A stretch of 64,000 nt of DNA, taken from Heracleum sosnowskyi. Lineage: Eukaryota > Streptophyta > Magnoliopsida > Apiales > Apiaceae. Made by a program: the position numbers and the translations under genes. The notes beneath the pieces are model-generated. The model ran no database searches, was not told the origin of the DNA, and saw nothing but the letters and a program-made list of their open reading frames with translations. The DNA lies in assembly GCA_030848705.1 (NCBI GenBank), contig CM061244.1, forward strand, positions 108,831,111 to 108,895,110. Reading direction: 5' to 3'. Positions 1-12,243 of the stretch are shown one piece after another (within the stretch, counting starts at the first letter, position 1; every line of letters starts with the position of its first letter).

Positions 1-2925
1 AAATGGCATAAGAAGCTCTTTCACCTAAACTTGAACAACATCAATGAGCTGATTCGAAAAGATCTTGTAAGGGGACTTCCAAAGTCAATACTCAGCTTAG
101 ATGGTCTGTGTGATTCTTGTCAAAAGGCCAAGCAAAGGAAGTCATCTTTCAAGAGTAAATCTGAATCTTCAGTTGTGGAACCTTATCATCTTCTACATGT
201 TGATCTTTTTGGTCCAGTAAATATAATGTCATTGGGCAGAAAGAAATATGTTCTAGTCATTGTTGATGAGTACACTAGGAACACATGGGTGTACTTCTTA
301 GCAAAGAAGGATGAAACTGCCTCAATTCTAATGGATCATGTAAAACTACTGGACAAAGGATCACAGTACAAAGTGAAAATTCTAAGGAGTGATAATGGTA
401 CTGAATTCAGAAATTCTGTAATGGAAGCTTTCTGCAAGGAAAGAGGAGTGAAGCAAGAATTTTCTGCACCAGGAACTCCACAGCAAAATGGTGTAGTTGA
501 AAGAAAGAACAGAACCCTAATCGAAGCTGCCAGAACAATGTTTGTTGAAGCAAAATTGCCAACTTATTTCTGGGCAGAAGCTGTTCAAACTGCTTGTTTT
601 ACTCAAAATGCAACACTAATCAACAAGCATGGGAAAACACCATATGAGATGGTGAAGAATAAGAAGCCAAATTTGAAGTATTTTCATATTTTTGGATGCA
701 AGTTCTTTGTGTTGAAAACTCATCCTGAACTGTTGACCAAGTTTGATTTAAAAGCTGATGAAGGAATTTTTGTTGGATACCCATTGTCAACTAAAGCATT
801 CAGAGTCTACAATCTGAGAACTAAAGTGATCATGGAATCTATACATGTGTCATTTGATGACAAGAAAATAACTGGAATAGAAGATGAAGAATATCATGAT
901 CAACTTCGCTTTGAAAATGAAGATCTATACTCTGATGATGTAAACTCTGATGCAGCAAATCCAACAAACTCTGACGAAGCATACTCTGATCCTCTACTGG
1001 TAAACACTGACGAATTTTCTCTGACAGAACAAAATAGAGAACCAGTTGAGGGGGAGCGTGAAGAAACTTCAGAAACTTCTCAAAGTGATGACTCAAATTC
1101 TGAAAGAGAGTCAAATATAGAATCAAACAGAAACTCTGAGTCAAACTCTGAAAGTTCAAATACTGAACAGTCCAATTCAGGGGGAGCCTCAGAGAATGCA
1201 AATAGTCAAGAAGAAAATTAGGAGAGCATGGATCAAGGGGGAGGATCTAATAATGAAGTTAGAAGCCAATTACCAACAGCAAGAAGGTGGACACAGGCCC
1301 ATACACCTGACTTGATAATTGGAGATCCAGAAGCTAGTGTGAGAACTAGAAGTGCTACACATAATGAATGTCTGTTTCATGCATTCTTATCTCAAACAGA
1401 GCCCAAGAAAGTGGAAGAAGCTCTTCAAGATGCTAACTGGATAACAGCAATGCAAGAGGAGTTAAATGAATTTGCGAGGAATGAAGTCTGGACACTTGTA
1501 CCAAGACCGAAGAACAGATCTATTGTTGGTACAAAGTGGGTTTTTAGAAACAAAACAGACAGTGATGGAGTGATTACAAGGAATAAGGCTAGACTTGTGG
1601 CAAAAGGCTATTCACAGCAGGAAGGAATTGACTATGATGAAACCTTTGCTCCAGTTGCAAGATTGGAGGCAATAAGGATTTTTCTGGCCTATGCTGCTCA
1701 CAAAAAGTTTAAAGTCTTTCAGATGGATGTGAAAAGTGCTTTTCTCAATGGGAAACTTGAAGAAGAAGTGTTTGTTGAACAACCACCAGGGTTTGTAGAT
1801 CCCAAACATCCAGATTATGTCTACAGGCTTGATAAGGCATTATATGGACTAAAGCAGGCACCAAGAGCATGGTATGAAACTCTGACTCAATTTCTTTTAG
1901 AAAGTGGGTTCACTAGAGGTACAATTGACAAAACCTTGTTCTATTTTAACTCTGGTGATGACTTGCTGTTAGTTCAAATCTATGTGGATGACATAATTTT
2001 TGGGTCTACTAATGACAAACTCTGCAAGAAATTTGCCAAGCTTATGCAGTCAAGATATCAAATGAGTATGATGGGAGAGCTTAGTTATTTTCTAGGCTTA
2101 CAGGTCAAGCAAACAGATGATGGGATTTTTATCAATCAAGCAAAATATACCAGAAATCTTCTCAAGAAATTTGGTATGCTTGATAGTTCATCTGCTACAA
2201 CTCCCATGGCTACTGCAACAAAGCTAGACAAAGACACAGGAGCTTCAGTAGATATGACAAACTACAGAGGAATGATAGGGTCTCTTCTTTATCTCACTGC
2301 AAGCAGACCAGATATCATGTATGCAACATGTCTTTGTGCAAGATTTCAAGCAGACCTCAGAGAGCCACATCTAACAGCTGTGAAGAGAATTTTCAAATAT
2401 CTCAAAGGAACCATAACTCTTGGTTTGTGGTACCCTAGAGAATCAGAGTTTAAATTAATTGGTTACTCTGATGCAGATTTTGCAGGCTGTAAGATAGACA
2501 GAAAAAGCACAAGTGGAAGCTGTCAATTTTTAGGTGACAGATTAGTTTCTTGGTACAACAAGAAACATAAATCAATTTCCACATCCACAGCAGAAGCAGA
2601 GTATATAGCTGCTGGTAGCTATTGTGCACAGATTTTATGGATGAAGAATCAATTGCTGGACTATGGATTAAGGTACTCTAAAATACCTATTTACTGTGAT
2701 AATCAAAGTGCTATTGCTATGACAGGTAATCCAGTACAGCACTCTATGACCAAGCACATCAGCATAAGGTATCATTTTATCAGGGAACATGTGGAAGAAG
2801 GAGATATTGAGCTTCATTTTGTGTCTACAGACCAACAGCTTGCAGATATCTTCACCAAACCTTTGAGTGAAGCTACCTTTACAAGGCTGGTAAATGAACT
2901 TGGAATGGTCTCTGGTTTTGACTAG
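1..2925 (+). pseudogene. pol: Copia pol (integrase, RT, RNase H), partial, one premature stop
   Basis: The frame is open from base 1 and ends at TAG 2923-2925. Domains in order: gag-pre-integrase with an HHCC-type finger (HKKLFHLN near the start, CDSC near 109-120); integrase core with Asp in DLFGP (about 206), Asp in DNGTEF (about 391) and Glu in NGVVERKNR (about 499); a Ser/Asn/Glu-rich linker; RT with MDVKSAFLNG (about 1725) and the catalytic YVDD (about 1981-1992); RNase H with GYSDADFAG, STAEAEYIA and CDNQSAI. The linker frame is broken by TAG at 1219-1221. The sister copy at 46709 has CAG (Gln) there, so this is a C-to-T nonsense change. The catalytic residues themselves look intact. 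Confidence 0.95.
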
Positions 2926-3786
2926 AGATACCGGTTAGATTTAAACTCTATACATGATAGATTTTATGCTCATGGTTCTTTGCATGTGTTAACTGTTATT
3001 TGTACCAGTATGTTAAATTCCGATAGTAAACTCTGTTAGTCATACTCTGTCGGTTAAACTCTGATGTTAAACTCTGATTGTGATATTGTCTGAAACATAT
3101 GGACCGATGAAGAAATCTGTATGAAGCATGATTTTCAGTAAGTAATCATGAATCCTTCTAAGTATTATAAATTCTGATTACAAAATGTGCAGAAATTTTA
3201 CACAGCATGATAATGTCTCTATATTTATAGCATCTCTTAGTTTATTGATCCTATACACTGAGTCTGTATTAGCTGTTTGCACTTTCTCTCATAAATTAAT
3301 TGTATTAACTGATGAAAAGTCTAAACTCTGATAATTAATTGCAAATATTTCACCCTCAAATCAAAAGATGCCAAAAAGTGCACAAATTCCTTTGAGATCA
3401 TGTTATGCCTAGGAAGATCCAGGAACTTATTGTATGAAATAAGGGCTAAAATCTTTGATTTTTGGTGACTAGTGCCAACCACTGATTACTGGGAAAAAAA
3501 AATAATAATAATATTGAATGGGGTGAAAATAATAGAAATATCCAAATGAAAGGATATAAGAAGACAGAGTTTAGCTAAATATCAGATTTTATTTTATACA
3601 TGAGAGTTTGGGCGACCAGTTTTTACTGATTTATTTTGTGGATTTTATGCACTTTGAGATGATCTAAATATTCATATTCAGTAAACTCTGCTAATTCACA
3701 CACACATATTCACAAACATCTTTCTACTTTCAAACTCTTTCGAAGCTTTTGCACTTGATTCTCTGTTATTCTCTCAAATTGTACTA
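2926..3786 (+). other. Non-coding spacer between pol and the post-pol ORF
   Basis: About 860 bases without a coding frame. It is aligned by eye with 48418-49779 of the sister element, which is about 500 bases longer, mainly around 49240-49690. It holds several copies of AAACTCTG (near 3026, 3054, 3066, 3323 and 3682). It probably acts as the leader of the downstream ORF, but no promoter or splice site can be assigned with confidence. Confidence 0.7.
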
Positions 3787-6700
3787 ATGGCCACTACAGC
3801 TTTTGTTGTTTCTGGGTTAGAATTTGTACCAAACAACTACGCAGCACCACTAAACACTGCCAATGCACCAGAGGCGTTTCACATGATACAAGAATTTCTT
3901 GCTCAGTCAGCGATTGGGCGTGCTCTAGTCGAACCAACTAAACTTTCTGGTTCGCAAATCAAGGCCTTCTGGGAGACTGGTATGTATGATGATGGTGGTG
4001 AATCAGGTAACCCATCAATAATCTTTGAATTTGAAGAAGCAGAGTATGTAATTACTTCTGGTACCATTCGGTCTGCAATGGGGTTTCCTGAGTTCTCTTC
4101 ATATACCATTGGCATGGGTGACAATGATTTGCTGAGGATGATGAGAGAGATTGGGTATTCTGGGCCCTTGACTAAGATTGGACAGATGAAGCGACCATTC
4201 TTAAGGAAAGAGTGGAGCTTCTTCTTTGATTGCATCACAAGAACGTTCGGAAAGAAATGCACCAACTGGGATGTTATTCCCACAGACAGTCTGCAAATCG
4301 GGTATTCTCTGTTATATGATAATCATTTTGATTTTGAAAGACTTGTCTTAAATAATTTAGGGGAGAAAATGACAGAGAATAGAGGGGTAGTATACTTTTC
4401 TAGATTTTGTCAGCTTTTATTCTCTTACTGTGTTGAAGGGGTAGATATAGTTGATGAAGATGTCATTTCTTGTTTTAAATTACACAAGAGGATATTCTCT
4501 GATCTTATCAATAAAGATGTTAAGAAAGGGGTTATTGGAGATTTGTTACTGCCTGCATCTGTGCAGCAGTTTGTCAATGATCAAGTTAATCCCCCAACAC
4601 AAGCTCCTTTTCAATCAGAACCCCAACCTGAACCTCTACAAACAGAGCTTCCTCCATCAACATCTGTCAAACCTAAATCCAGTGGCAGGACTAAGCATGT
4701 TGGTACTAAACCTGCAAGGTCTGTTAGACCAGCTAATGCAGTGGGGGTGTCTAAGTCTAATGATGAGCCCAAGGGTCATTATAAGAAGAGAAGAGCAAAT
4801 AGACACAAAGCTAATGATGAAGATGATGTTGAAAATGAAAATCTTCACAAGAGAAAAAGAAGATTGGTAGCAAATTATCTTTTTGATGATTTGGATGAGT
4901 CTACACCAGACACTGAAGCTGTCCAGCATGAAGCTCCAGAAGATTTTGTTGAGGAGCCTGTTGTAAATACTGCTAATGAGGACAGGGTTTTTGTAAACAC
5001 TGAAGCTCCTGAAGTTATTGTTCAGGAGGCTACTGAAAATATTGAAGCAGTCACTGTGCCTAACATGGCAAATGCTGATTCAGAGGCTGAAATTTTTGAG
5101 CAAGATACTTTATTTGATAATCTTGAAATGGATGCAAATGTTGAAGCACATCCTAGTATCAGTGTTTGTGATACTGAGGATGTGGCAGCTGATCAACCCA
5201 CCCAAATTATAGATGAGTCAATTGCAACTCATACAGAGATTCTTTCTATCAATAATCCAATTCCTGAAATAGGTGAGGAGGTTGATCAGGTAATTGAAGC
5301 TGCTATAGGGAAATTTGATGAAGCTATGGCAGAGACTCTGAAAGAGACTACTGTTCAAACAGAAGAAATTGTTGCAGAGTCTGTTCCTGTAGAAATAGAG
5401 ATTCTTGTAAACTCTGAGATTCCTGAAGCTGCTCAGATAAATGCTGAGGCTACTGTAGACAATGTTGAAGAAATTGCAAAGCAGATAGCAGAAAATGTTA
5501 ATGAAGCAAGAGTTGATTTTGATAATGCTGATCACACTTCTGTAAACTCTGATCATGCAAACTCTGAGATTAATCCTGAACTTTCAAACTCTGATAGTCA
5601 TGAGTCACTACCTTTTCTAAGGGATCCTACTACAGAGTCTATCAAGGAAAACCAAAATGCAACTGAAGCTCATTTCAGAGAAATGCATTATGCTAACTGG
5701 TCAGGAGCAGACTGCATTTTCTCTACACAAAGGGCTGCTGATTTTGTAAAAAAGTCTGCTGAAGAAATTTCTAATCCTGAGTTGTTATCGCATTTTAAGC
5801 TACCATTGTTCAAGTCAAGTCATTGCATCATCGCTTTGATGAGACTCACAAGGTTGTTCTTGGATTGAGTAATGACATTGCTCTTAAGGAGTTAGCATTG
5901 AAGAAAGATAGAGCTCAATTTACATCTCTGGTAAAGGATCAAGAAGAAATCAAACAGAGGCTAACCAAGGTTGAAAGCAATCAGGCTGAAATATCTACTA
6001 AGATTGACGCTATTGCTGCATCACTTGAGTTGCTGACATCAGTTTTTATTCCTGATGATGTCAAAAAGGGGGAGAACGTACCTAAAGACAAATGCAAAAG
6101 GACTCCAACTTTGAGACTGAGGGATGATTCTAATGATGGTGGAAGCAAGGAAGCAGAGAAGAGGTCAAAAACTATTCAAGAGCAAGGGAGACTTAGGTCA
6201 AACTCTGCTAGACAGACAAACTCTGAGAGGTTAAAGTCTGGTGGTCAATCTTCTTCAAAACTTAAGAGTCTAGTGATTTCATCAAATCCAACTACTGATG
6301 AAGAGATTGCTGCTAAGCTTTTCATGGAAGAACATGGCGGTGAAGCTACAATGGAAGATATAGATGCTGAGATGAAGCTTCTTGCTGAAGAACACCAGAA
6401 AAAGATTGAAGCTGGTACTTATAAGAAGAAATCTGTAAAGGCTCCTAGGTTAAAAGAAAAAGGAATTATTATCACGGAAAATACTCAACAGAGTATACAA
6501 TACACAAGGAGGCCTACAGTAAATGTTTCTGTAAAAGGAAAAGGTATACTGGTAGAAGAAGGGCAGTTACCAAAGAAGAATTATTCAACCTCTGACGTTG
6601 CTCAAGTTGAATCAAGGATAAATAAATCAACATCTGACGTTGCTCATGTTGATATTTCTACTAAAGTTGTGACAACCTCTGACAAGGCTCAAGTTGTACA

Positions 6701-7484
6701 AACTCAGCTAGCTCCACAACTCCAAGGTTTCTTAAGACCTGTACTTTCTGAAACTCTGACGCTAGAAGCTGTGGACTTTTCTCAAACCAGGACAGTACTT
6801 GGAAAAGAATCTTATGATAAGTCTGGTTTAGGTTCACACAGGGAGAAGAGAATAAATAACAGACCTTTAGATCAAACATCACTGGCGGAACCTGGTGTTG
6901 GGGTATCTCAAGAGAGCCTTGATAAACTAGAGTCTGTACAGATGGTCTACCATAGAGGATTGAAGAAAGAGGTTCTGTTATACTTTATGTCTGATGGAAG
7001 AGTTTACAGAGTAGGAGAAGCTGATGTTCAATTGAAGCTATGGGAAGAGCTTGAGTATGTTCTATATCTTCTCAAAATCAAAAATAGAAGTACTCATGAT
7101 GCTGCTCTAGTTCTAAGAGATAGGATGATGAAATCCAAAGTTCTTCTTGGAGGAGGTGTTTCAAGTGCATATATTCCTAAGTACAGAGATGCTTATGGAA
7201 AGATTGTTGAGATGAAGAGAAACAGTGCCAAGTTCAAGACAGCACTGGGAATAAAAGTCTTGGAGTTCAACTTAGAGTCTGACAAATCTTACTATATCCG
7301 GCTAGGGAATGAAATGAGGAAGAACAGCATTTATTCTCTAAGAGTTGCTATCTACCAGACTGGAGAAAGTGATCCAGAGCTTAAGGAATTAAAAGAAATC
7401 ATGGTAGAAGAGCTAGAAAAGGCTGAAAGGAGGCTTCTCGTCGATTATCTCAGGACAGTGCCTGATATTGAAGAGATTAAGTAA
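3787..7484 (+). pseudogene. Post-pol ORF of SIRE-type element, broken by 1-bp deletion
   Basis: The ATG at 3787 opens a frame to 5868, and the continuation is in another frame from about 5803 to the stop at 7482-7484. Compared with 51664-51680 of the sister copy, one base is missing at about 5800, just after an AAG codon, so the original protein was roughly 1230 residues. Its N-terminal third is a conserved globular region (LEFVPNNYAAPL, EWSFFFDCITRTFGKK, TDSLQIGYSLLY). The middle is acidic and low in complexity. A heptad-rich stretch follows (ALKELALKKDRAQF to SLELLTSVF), then a basic region and a second conserved region at the end (YHRGLKKEVLLYFMSDG). I see no signal peptide or membrane segment. 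Such ORFs are often called env-like in Sireviruses, but the sequence does not support an envelope. The N-terminal part may belong to the 'putative plant transposon protein' type of domain (inference). Confidence 0.85.
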
Positions 7485-7618
7485 AGTCTGACTGTAAGTT
7501 TTTATAGTTTTCTGTTCTAAGTTAAAGTTAAACTCTGTTATATTTAAACACTGCATTTGTTATATGTTTTGACATCATCAATTATCTATTTAACTTGTAC
7601 ATCTTCATTATGCACAAG

Positions 7619-7629
7619 TTGGGGGAGAT
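7619..7629 (+). other. Polypurine tract of copy 1
   Basis: TTGGGGGAGAT directly abuts the TG that starts the 3' LTR. It is the plus-strand primer for reverse transcription. The same tract lies before the 3' LTR of the sister element (53494-53504). Confidence 0.9.
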
Positions 7630-8122
7630 TGTTAGATATAATTGCTGACGTTTGTTCATCAGTGTTTAAGTACCAGGTACTCATCAGAGTTTACTGGAAG
7701 CCAGTCAGAGTTTATTAAAGTCTGACGGGGAGAAAGTTTACCTTAGCTGTCGGTGCTAATATCAAGATTCTAGAAGCAATATATCTTGAAGATGGAAAGA
7801 AGCAAGATATATTGAGACAGATAAGGAAACGGAACAGAAGACAGAAGCAATCCTAATTTGATATAATTTGTATAGCTAATTTATAGGAATATCAATTAGA
7901 GATTGATTATGTAACTGTGTACTATATAAACACATATAGGTTAACCCTAAAAGGGATGCGAATACTGAATACATTATTCTTGTAACCTAGCAGCTCTCTG
8001 TGATTCTTTAACATCATTGAGAGAAGAGTTATTTATATAATTCAGTTGTTGATTCATAAACAGTGTTCTCAATTGTTATTATCATACTTATATTGGTTAT
8101 ATATTGTGTATTCGGCCTAACA
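7630..8122 (+). repeat. 3' LTR of SIRE-type copy 1 (493 bp)
   Basis: It starts TGTTAGATATAATTGC and ends GTATTCGGCCTAACA. It aligns end to end with the two 497-bp LTRs of the element at 42156-54001 but is more diverged from them than they are from each other. A TATA-like CTATATAAAC lies near 7921-7931. Two CAGAGTTTA copies (near 7686 and 7705) are the reverse complement of the family's AAACTCTG motif. Confidence 0.95.
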
Positions 8123-9258
8123 TACCAGATGATGATATGGTTTGAAGATTCTGAAACTAGAGATCAAGAGCTTTGATTTGAGTACTTGAACTTGAGATTT
8201 GGATTCCAATAACACTTCCAAGATTAAATTTAATCTTCAAGAACACGAAGAACACGGTTCGGGAATTTTTATATTTTTGTATATATGTAATACAGATTAT
8301 ACGAAGGATAATGTACGATTCGTCTTTTTATACTTAGTGGAAAATAATACCCCAAACGACATTTTTGGATCGATATTGATCCATTGGATCGCTTTAAATC
8401 TTTAATAAAGTAAAGTTCACGTTTTACGAGGTGATAGTTATCCACAAGGACTGATAATTATCCATATCAATACATATCATTTATATAACGAATGCTCAAG
8501 AATATTGGGGCTATAACATATGTATTATTGATATGAACGATATATCAATCGCCCTAAACAATTAGGGTACGGAATAATTTTTCTCTTTTTGAATAAAACA
8601 AATATTATTGATAGTATCGGATAATAAGGAATATAATAATACGAAGAAATCTTCCAATAATGATTCGGATACGAAAGATGAAGGAATAATAATGATGTAC
8701 AAAATTTTAACGGGGCCCTTGAATTTTCAAAACGGGGCTCACAACTGAAGATATTTCTAAATGAAAAGATATTTGAAAGGGGCTTTCGACACAACAATTA
8801 ACATATTATTACTCAATAACCTTAACCATTAAGACTCCAAATACTCCACAATAATTATTCTACACATAACATATAATTTATTATTATTAATAAAGTTCGC
8901 GGATATTACAATTTCATTGGAGACTTGGAGACCATATATATTCTACAGTCAAAAAATTGTAAAATAGATAAAACTGTAAAATGTATTTTGTGCATTATGA
9001 TACATAAACTAAAATATATCAAGTATAACTATAAAAAATATAATATTCAATAAAATTTACTAGATAATTTAAATAATTACATAGTTAGTTTAATCAGCGG
9101 GTCGGGTTAGTGTAAATGTTTTGTGGGTCAATATTTTAACGGGTGGGGTTAGTGTTGGACCTCAAATTAACACTTAAGATACGACCCGACACGAACACGA
9201 TCCGTAACCCGAAATGGACAGCTCTGACACCAAACCACACAAAGGTTTGGTCATCTTA
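8123..9258. other. AT-rich intergenic sequence, no gene seen
   Basis: Open frames here (for example 8199-8405) are short, AT-biased and without recognisable motifs. Around 9100-9215 there is an imperfect inverted pair of GGGTCGGGTTAG-like and CGACCCGACACG-like stretches, probably an old transposon fragment. Nothing else could be supported. Confidence 0.5.
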
Positions 9259-9584
9259 GAGCATCTCCAATAAGGGTGCCAAGAGGGGTGCCAAATCATA
9301 CGTGGCATCATTGGCGTGGCACTCTTGGGTGTCTTGTTATTGGAGTTGCAAGGGTGCACAAGAAGTACCAAGAGAAGTTGTCAACTTTTTGCACCCTCTT
9401 GGCACCCTCTCTAAATGAAAAAATCTCAAATACTAGTACTAAAAGTATATATGGTTCATTCCTATTATATTGTATCTAGTTTTAATATTATTTGTTTATG
9501 GACCATCTAGGCACCTTAAATGGGGTGCCAACTGGGTGCTAGATTTGATATAAATGAATGAAAACATAAAAAATTATTATTTAT

Positions 9585-11016
9585 AGTAAATTTCACTTTG
9601 CATCCTACTCCTTCCATCCCATAATAAACGTCCTAATTTTTTCAAGTTTGTTTTACGCATTTCCACGCACGTAAAAAACATGTTTGTAGAAATTATTTTC
9701 TCTCTCCTTTTGTTTTGTATAAAAATAGGATATTCAAACTTTTATACAAAATGAAAAATTCAAAAAAAATAATATATATAAAACTACATTTTTATATGCA
9801 TGGAAATGCATGAAACGAACTCTGAAAAAATTAGGACGTTTATTATGGGACGGAAGGAGTATTTTTTTTTTTTTTTTTGAAAACAGACTGGGTTTAACAT
9901 TTTTAACAAATGCACTTTGCATCCCACATGAATGTTTGTCGATACAGTTTGCACCAGTTCTGTCAAGTCATCCGGATTAGCTCCGTTAATGTTAAATTAT
10001 GAGGTTATTTATGTAATTGGACAATTATATATGCACATAACAAAACCCGTGGCCTATGGTAGTGGAGCTATATTGAGCTAGTGTGGATTATAATTTCATA
10101 AGGACTGGAGTAAATTTGTAATTTATAATGTTAATCTTTTTAGCCTTATTGCATTTAAAAATAATAGCTAGTTATACTTATTTATTTATACTCAATTATT
10201 GTAAATTTTTAATTACATGTTTTAATTTTCTACTGTATACATAACATTTATATTTTCTTTGAATTCAAAAGGGTTTGATACAATCTAATTAGTCCCATAT
10301 TATAACAATTATTTGAATTTTTATACCGTATATTTTATCTTTTTTATTATATTTGAACATGTATATATCATATTCAATCACAATTTTATTTTTAAATTAT
10401 TTAATCTCACATCAAAAATATTAAAAGTTATATAAATTTAATTGCATTATGTACTTCTTGTCTCTTTCTAACTAATAAAAATATACCTTTAAAAATTTGC
10501 ACCTAAACAATATATTATAATTACTAGTGTATTAGTGTTGTGTGCTCCTTTTTATCTTGTCAAATTGTACCTTTTTTTTATTTCATCCCTCTAATATTGG
10601 CAAAATATCTATATTTTGTTCATCATATTTAAAGTAATTTCTAGTATATTAAAAAAGTGTGTAACAGATTAAAATTTTGTTTGTTATATTAATGAACTCC
10701 ATTATGAATTGAAATTAAATTATTATTATGTAATATTTCAGTAATTATAGTAAATAAAGATTTTAGTTTAAAATTTTGTTTTGATATATTAATAAACTCC
10801 ATATATATATGCATTTTGCTATTTATAAACTTGGATATATTTCCCTAATTACCCTTTAGCTTTTTAATGATTACATATCTGATCCAGTTGATTTTGATAG
10901 AAATGGTGCAAAGTGCATCATGAAACATTGTTGTGGGATGTAAAATGCATTGATTAGAAGTATTGGATCCAATCTGTTTTCAAACGAAAATAATATGATG
11001 CAAAGTGAAATTTACT
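9585..11016. mobile_element. Long-TIR DNA element (Mutator-like or foldback type)
   Basis: AGTAAATTTCACTTTGCATC (9585-9604) is repeated inverted at 10997-11016. Once the Stowaway at 9608-9859 is discounted, the inverted similarity goes on for over 100 bases (9905-9985 against 10870-10950, including CATCCCAC and TTTGCACCA). Long TIRs suggest a non-autonomous Mutator-like or foldback element. I could not find a clear target duplication, so the class is uncertain. The interior is AT-rich without a coding frame. Confidence 0.6.
9608..9859. mobile_element. Stowaway (Tc1/mariner) MITE, 252 bp
   Basis: The ends CTCCTTCCATCCCATAATAA and its inverted partner (TTATTATGGGACGGAAGGAG) fit the Stowaway consensus CTCCCTCCGTCCC. 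TA dinucleotides at 9606-9607 and 9860-9861 are the target duplication. It sits just inside the left TIR of the surrounding element, so it inserted later. It is non-coding. Confidence 0.85.
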
Positions 11017-11056
11017 CTTTTCTATACTATATACCACTAGTACAAAAATGACCTTT

Positions 11057-11270
11057 TACGTTGGTTAAATAGGTCATATATGTCGGCTAAATGACGACGT
11101 ATAGAAGGGGGACGTATATAGTAAGAGGTCTTTTACGTCGGATAAAAGGGCGACGTAAAAAGTCCAAAAACCGACGTATATGAGTTAAAGAAGCCCGACG
11201 TATAAAAACAAAATGACCGACGTATATATTATATAATTTATATGTCGCCTACAGGGAACCAACGTATATT
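11057..11270. repeat. Left subterminal repeat array of the CACTA element
   Basis: About ten degenerate copies of CGACGTATA / ATATGTCGG in both orientations, spaced 15-25 bases. The mirror array is at 14755-15005. Such arrays are binding sites for CACTA-encoded TNP-type proteins (known for En/Spm, inferred here). Confidence 0.8.
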
Positions 11271-11746
11271 GTCAACAAAAATTTATATATATATATATAT
11301 ATATATTCAATTTTCAATTTCTCCATGCCCAGAAAGCTATTGACTAATTAGAAACTCGAGTAACCAACATTCGGACAACGAAAAATCTACGATAACCAAA
11401 ATTTTCCAACTTACAAATTTAATATTAACAAAATCGTTGACTAAATAATTAACATACTTGAAAAAGTACATCTACTATGCTTAAAAATTCTCCATGTAAG
11501 GAGTCAGCCATGTCATATAAGAGAGAATGTACAGGAAAAACTTAGATGAGTACGAACTGCTGCCCTGTTCTTCATGTAGGGAAGCCTCAATTGATAACTT
11601 CGTATTCAGCCCACCAAGTTACCAAGACAATAAAAGAGTTCATCAATAACAAGTCGGATGAAAAACTTGGTGTAGACATAACGCGTCCTTTAACTTGAGT
11701 GAAGTCATTGCTAACCGAAACACCACATGCATGCAACGAAGGCTCC

Positions 11747-11935
11747 TCAGTCATCAGTATAGTCGATGATTTTTAAAGCCTGCAAACACCATGCAACAAG
11801 TAAAAAAACAGCACCAGAATGATCTATCTCATAAGGCTGGTAATAAAAGAATTACATTTGTCAAAGTTTTCATCCTATCTTGCCATTTTTGCCTGGATTT
11901 TTCAACCAACAACGCTTGTTGAACAGTGGTCAGAG
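11747..11935 (-). pseudogene. 3' end of an unidentified host gene (two exons) captured by the CACTA element
   Basis: On the minus strand an exon at 11935-11856 follows a pyrimidine-rich acceptor ending AAAAG and ends before GTAATTC. An intron of about 76 bases ends in TTTGCAG, and a last exon at 11779-11747 reads ALKIIDYTDD then TGA. The two exons join in phase 0, giving LTTVQQALLVEKSRQK then WQDRMKTLTN then ALKIIDYTDD. The conserved phase and canonical intron ends suggest a real gene's C-terminus, but I do not recognise the protein. It could be chance. Confidence 0.4.
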
Positions 11936-12157
11936 CTTTTGTAAGCAAGAAAACCAATGAACAAAGCTATTTAACATATTATAAGAATAATATAGTGGAA
12001 CGAGATATAAAACATAATTATATTTAACATATAACAAAAGTAGATTTTTCATCTAAGTAATGCTAAACATATGGATTCTATATCTAAAATTAAATTTACA
12101 TTAGCTTTTTTTTATTGGTCCAGAGGAATAAAAAACTAAATATAGATTAGCTTTTTT

Positions 12158-12185
12158 CCGTGCATTGCACGGGTTTTAATCTAGT
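12158..12185 (+). other. Helitron 3' terminus inside the CACTA element
   Basis: CCGTGCATTGCACGG (12158-12172) forms a 6-bp stem with a 3-base loop, followed nine bases later by CTAGT (12181-12185). A hairpin just before CTRR-T is the hallmark of a Helitron 3' end. The corresponding 5' end was not located. Confidence 0.65.
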
Positions 12186-12243
12186 TAAATTAATCACAAT
12201 ATATTAGATGTCACTAAATATTAAGCATTTGTAATTTACATGC

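Larger units (their letters stand above)
1..8122 (+). mobile_element. SIRE-type Ty1/copia retrotransposon, copy 1, 5' end outside window
   Basis: The order is gag-pre-integrase, integrase, reverse transcriptase, RNase H, a non-coding spacer, a roughly 1230-codon extra ORF, a polypurine tract and a 3' LTR ending in CTAACA. This is the Ty1/copia order (integrase before RT) with the additional post-pol ORF typical of the SIRE/Sirevirus lineage. The 5' LTR, gag and protease lie before base 1. The complete relative at 42156-54001 shows what is missing. The element is non-functional: pol has a premature stop and the extra ORF a 1-bp deletion. The five bases after the LTR are TACCA, but the matching duplication is outside the window. 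Confidence 0.95.

Noticed and set aside
839..1201. Minus-strand open frame of 120 residues, with a twin at 46331-46693
   Set aside because: It is the reverse strand of the Ser/Glu-rich pol linker in both SIRE copies. The similarity follows from the sense gene and there is no independent coding signal.
8199..8405. 68-residue open frame just after the 3' LTR of copy 1
   Set aside because: AT-driven composition with no motif, and its first bases run straight on from flanking sequence without a promoter.
9734..9966. Minus-strand open frames with Lys-rich runs
   Set aside because: They cover the Stowaway MITE end and a poly-T tract. They are not genes.
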